Positions 5,478-7,033 of a stretch of DNA of 7,033 nt are shown one piece after another. The notes beneath the pieces were generated by a model. The model did no database searches and was not told the origin of the DNA. It saw only the letters and a list, made by a program, of their open reading frames with translations. The position numbers and the translations under genes were made by a program. Source of the DNA: Rikenellaceae bacterium (GTDB taxonomy: Bacteria; Bacteroidota; Bacteroidia; Bacteroidales; Rikenellaceae); NCBI GenBank assembly GCA_020859745.1, contig JAJBVQ010000233.1:1-7033 (forward strand), read 5' to 3'. Each line of letters starts with the position of its first letter. The stretch's first letter is position 1.

Positions 5478-5486
5478 TGCACCGAA

Positions 5487-5504
5487 CCGGCCCCGAAAGG
5501 CCGG
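5487..5504 (+). other. Hairpin in the kinase mRNA leader
   Basis: CCGGCC (5487-5492) pairs with GGCCGG (5499-5504) around a CCGAAA loop. If the box at 5470 is the promoter, this hairpin would sit at the very 5' end of the mRNA, where it could protect the transcript. The remaining leader, 5508-5533, is unstructured and A/C-rich with no Shine-Dalgarno sequence. Confidence 0.4.
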
Positions 5505-5533
5505 GGCAGAAACCCTAAACTAACCCGAACCGC

Positions 5534-6634
5534 ATGAACCAGACATTACGCGCCATCGCCGGCAAATTCCAGATCGACGGCGAAATAAACGTCGTGCGCC
5601 CGCTTGGCGAAGGCTTCATTAACGACACCTTCATTATCGAAACCGCTCTACCGTCGAGCCCGAACTACATCCTGCAACGGAAGAACCGGAACATCTTTAC
5701 CAACATCCCCGCCATGATGGATAACATCGTGCGCGTGACCAACCACCTGAAAAACAAGATCATCGCCCGCGGCGGCGATCCCCGACGCGAGGCCCTCACC
5801 GTAACCCCCGCCAAGGACGGCAAACTCTATTACAAAGACGACGAAGGCGAATACTGGGCCGTCTGCGAATTCATCGACGACACCATCGCCTACCAGAAAG
5901 CCGACACCCCCGAGCTCGCTTACCAGGGCGGCAAAGGGATCGGCATGTTCCAGGCCATGCTGGCCGATTTCAAGGAGCCGCTGACCGATATTTTGCCGGG
6001 CTTCCACAACATCCGCTACCGCTTCAAACAGTGGGACGAAACCCTCGCCAAGGATCCCGTGGGCCGCGCCAAAGAGGTAGCCGAAGAGATCAAGTGGATC
6101 GAAGAGCGGAGGGAGGAGATGCTCCGATTCTGGGCTTTGGTCGAGGAGGGCGCCATTCCCACCCGCGTGACCCATAACGATACGAAGATCAACAACATCC
6201 TGTTCGACAAGCAGGGGAACGTGCTGTGCGTGATCGACCTGGACACGGTACTTTCCGCCACCTGCCTCAACGACTATGGCGACGCCATGCGGTCGTACAC
6301 CAACACCGGGCTGGAGGACGACCCGAACCTCGGGAACGTTTCGATGGACCTCGGCATCTTCAAGGCTTATACCCAGGGGTACCTTTCGGAAACCCATGCC
6401 TTCCTCACTCCCAAAGAGGCCGAGTACCTCGCCTTTTCGGCGAAATACATCACCTACGAGCAGGTGCTGCGTTTCCTGATGGATTATATCGACGGGGATA
6501 ACTACTACAAAGTGAAATCGCCGGAGCACAACCTCGTGCGCACCCGCGCGCAATACAAACTGTTGCAGAGCATGGAGGCGCAATACGCCGACATGCAGCG
6601 CATCGTCAAAGAAGAACTCGAACGCTATGCTTAG
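5534..6634 (+). CDS. Phosphotransferase (APH fold), N-acetylhexosamine 1-kinase-like
   Basis: This 366-residue protein has the choline-kinase/aminoglycoside-phosphotransferase fold. Visible are the N-lobe nucleotide loop GEGFIND (25-31), the catalytic loop VTHNDTKINNILFD (212-225) with base D216 and N220, and the metal-binding IDLDT (234-238). From memory, it is close over its whole length to Bifidobacterium longum NahK (359 residues): the start of strand 1, YILQ near residue 45, THNDTK-NNIL, IDLDT, the LEDD segment and the C-terminal EHNLVRTRAQ (331-340) all have counterparts. NahK phosphorylates GlcNAc or GalNAc at C1 with ATP. Some Bacteroidota relatives have been named mucin desulfatase (MdsC), which the kinase motifs do not support. 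The substrate here is not proven, but a sugar or hexosamine fits better than an aminoglycoside. It is cytoplasmic. Its last 8 bases overlap the next gene, suggesting translational coupling. Automated labels may read 'aminoglycoside phosphotransferase'. Confidence 0.88.
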   Translation: MNQTLRAIAGKFQIDGEINVVRPLGEGFINDTFIIETALPSSPNYILQRKNRNIFTNIPAMMDNIVRVTNHLKNKIIARGGDPRREALTVTPAKDGKLYYKDDEGEYWAVCEFIDDTIAYQKADTPELAYQGGKGIGMFQAMLADFKEPLTDILPGFHNIRYRFKQWDETLAKDPVGRAKEVAEEIKWIEERREEMLRFWALVEEGAIPTRVTHNDTKINNILFDKQGNVLCVIDLDTVLSATCLNDYGDAMRSYTNTGLEDDPNLGNVSMDLGIFKAYTQGYLSETHAFLTPKEAEYLAFSAKYITYEQVLRFLMDYIDGDNYYKVKSPEHNLVRTRAQYKLLQSMEAQYADMQRIVKEELERYA

Positions 6635-7033
6635 GATCCCTGAAATCGAAGGCTGTCCGGAATGCGGCGCACTCACGGGCATTGCCGCGCAGCCGATCGC
6701 CTGCAACAACTGGGCGGCGGAGTATCCGTACGCGCCTAAGGCGACATTCACGGCGGCGCATAACGGCACCCATCTGTTCCTCACCTTCCGCGTGGACGAG
6801 GAGTGCACCGCAGCCGTTGTGACGGAGGATAACGGGCCGGTGTGGACGGATTCGGCGGTGGAATTTTTCATCTCGTTCGACGATAAAGGATACTACAACT
6901 TCGAGTTCAGCTGCATCGGGAAAGCATTGCTGGGATTTCGGAAGACCAAGCCCGACGTTACCCATGCGGGGACGGATATAATGCAGACCATCCGGCGCGT
7001 CTCGTCGCTGGGCGAGGCCAATTTCGAGGAACG
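6627..7033 (+). CDS. Carbohydrate-binding family 9-like protein, N-terminal part (3' end outside window)
   Basis: An open frame begins at ATG 6627, inside the last codons of the kinase gene (8-base overlap, +1 frame relation), and stays open to the window end, giving 135 residues. It reads MLRIPEIEGCPE, then NNWAAEYPYAPKATFTAAHN (27-46), LFLTFRVDEE (50-59), VWTDSAVEFFISFDDKGYYN (72-91) and FEFSCIGKALLGFRK (92-106). The 'W-D-S-x-V-E-F-F-I' strand followed by 'YYNFEFNCIG' is typical of the CBM9-like beta-sandwich proteins common in Bacteroidota, usually about 220 residues. There is no signal peptide, so this is probably cytoplasmic, and a true secreted xylan-binding role is doubtful. The overlap with the kinase suggests a shared role in handling a sugar. 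Cysteines at 10, 13 and 26 (C-P-E-C-G) are notable but not diagnostic. Confidence 0.82.
   Translation, partial: MLRIPEIEGCPECGALTGIAAQPIACNNWAAEYPYAPKATFTAAHNGTHLFLTFRVDEECTAAVVTEDNGPVWTDSAVEFFISFDDKGYYNFEFSCIGKALLGFRKTKPDVTHAGTDIMQTIRRVSSLGEANFEE

Noticed and set aside
5534..6634. Aminoglycoside resistance gene
   Set aside because: It shares only the general kinase fold with those enzymes; its full-length pattern resembles N-acetylhexosamine 1-kinase, and there is no sign of a mobile resistance context.
5648..6871. Long leftward open frame of 407 codons
   Set aside because: It is antisense to the kinase and the CBM9-like gene, both of which show clear family motifs; long antisense frames are expected in GC-rich DNA.

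Overview
The window looks like a GC-rich member of the Bacteroidota, most like the Alistipes/Rikenellaceae group. This rests on a fused MurF-alanine racemase (a Bacteroidota hallmark), promoter-like TAnnTTTG -7 boxes in place of -35/-10 pairs, no clear Shine-Dalgarno sequences, and high GC in a family-typical gene set. The genus is an inference; no rRNA or other marker is present.

Layout, all genes on the + strand: (1) 1-735, the 3' end of mutS2 with its KOW-like and Smr domains. (2) 736-1390, a 655-base gene-free stretch with many inverted repeats, one copy of a structured repeat on the - strand, a terminator-like hairpin on the - strand, and the murF-alr promoter at its right end. (3) 1391-3784, murF-alr, a bifunctional cell-wall enzyme. 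(4) 3785-4754, a 970-base gene-free stretch with three more copies of the structured repeat on the + strand, interleaved inverted repeats and a perfect 14-bp palindrome. (5) 4755-5420, a HAD hydrolase of the beta-phosphoglucomutase-like subfamily. (6) 5534-6634, a sugar kinase closely resembling N-acetylhexosamine 1-kinase (NahK), with its own promoter-like box. (7) 6627-7033, overlapping the kinase by 8 bases, the start of a CBM9-like protein that runs off the window.

The genes suggest housekeeping and sugar-phosphate metabolism: recombination/ribosome-collision control (MutS2), peptidoglycan precursor synthesis (MurF-Alr), and a cluster of HAD phosphatase, hexosamine-type kinase and carbohydrate-binding-like protein.

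The most unusual content is between the genes. Four copies of one RNA-like or cruciform-like fold share the same architecture: a 12-13 bp outer stem, an 8-9 base linker, a 6-bp inner hairpin with a 3-base loop placed against the 3' outer arm. Their arm sequences differ but stay complementary. The copies sit on both sides of murF-alr in opposite orientation. I cannot assign the repeat to a known family from memory.
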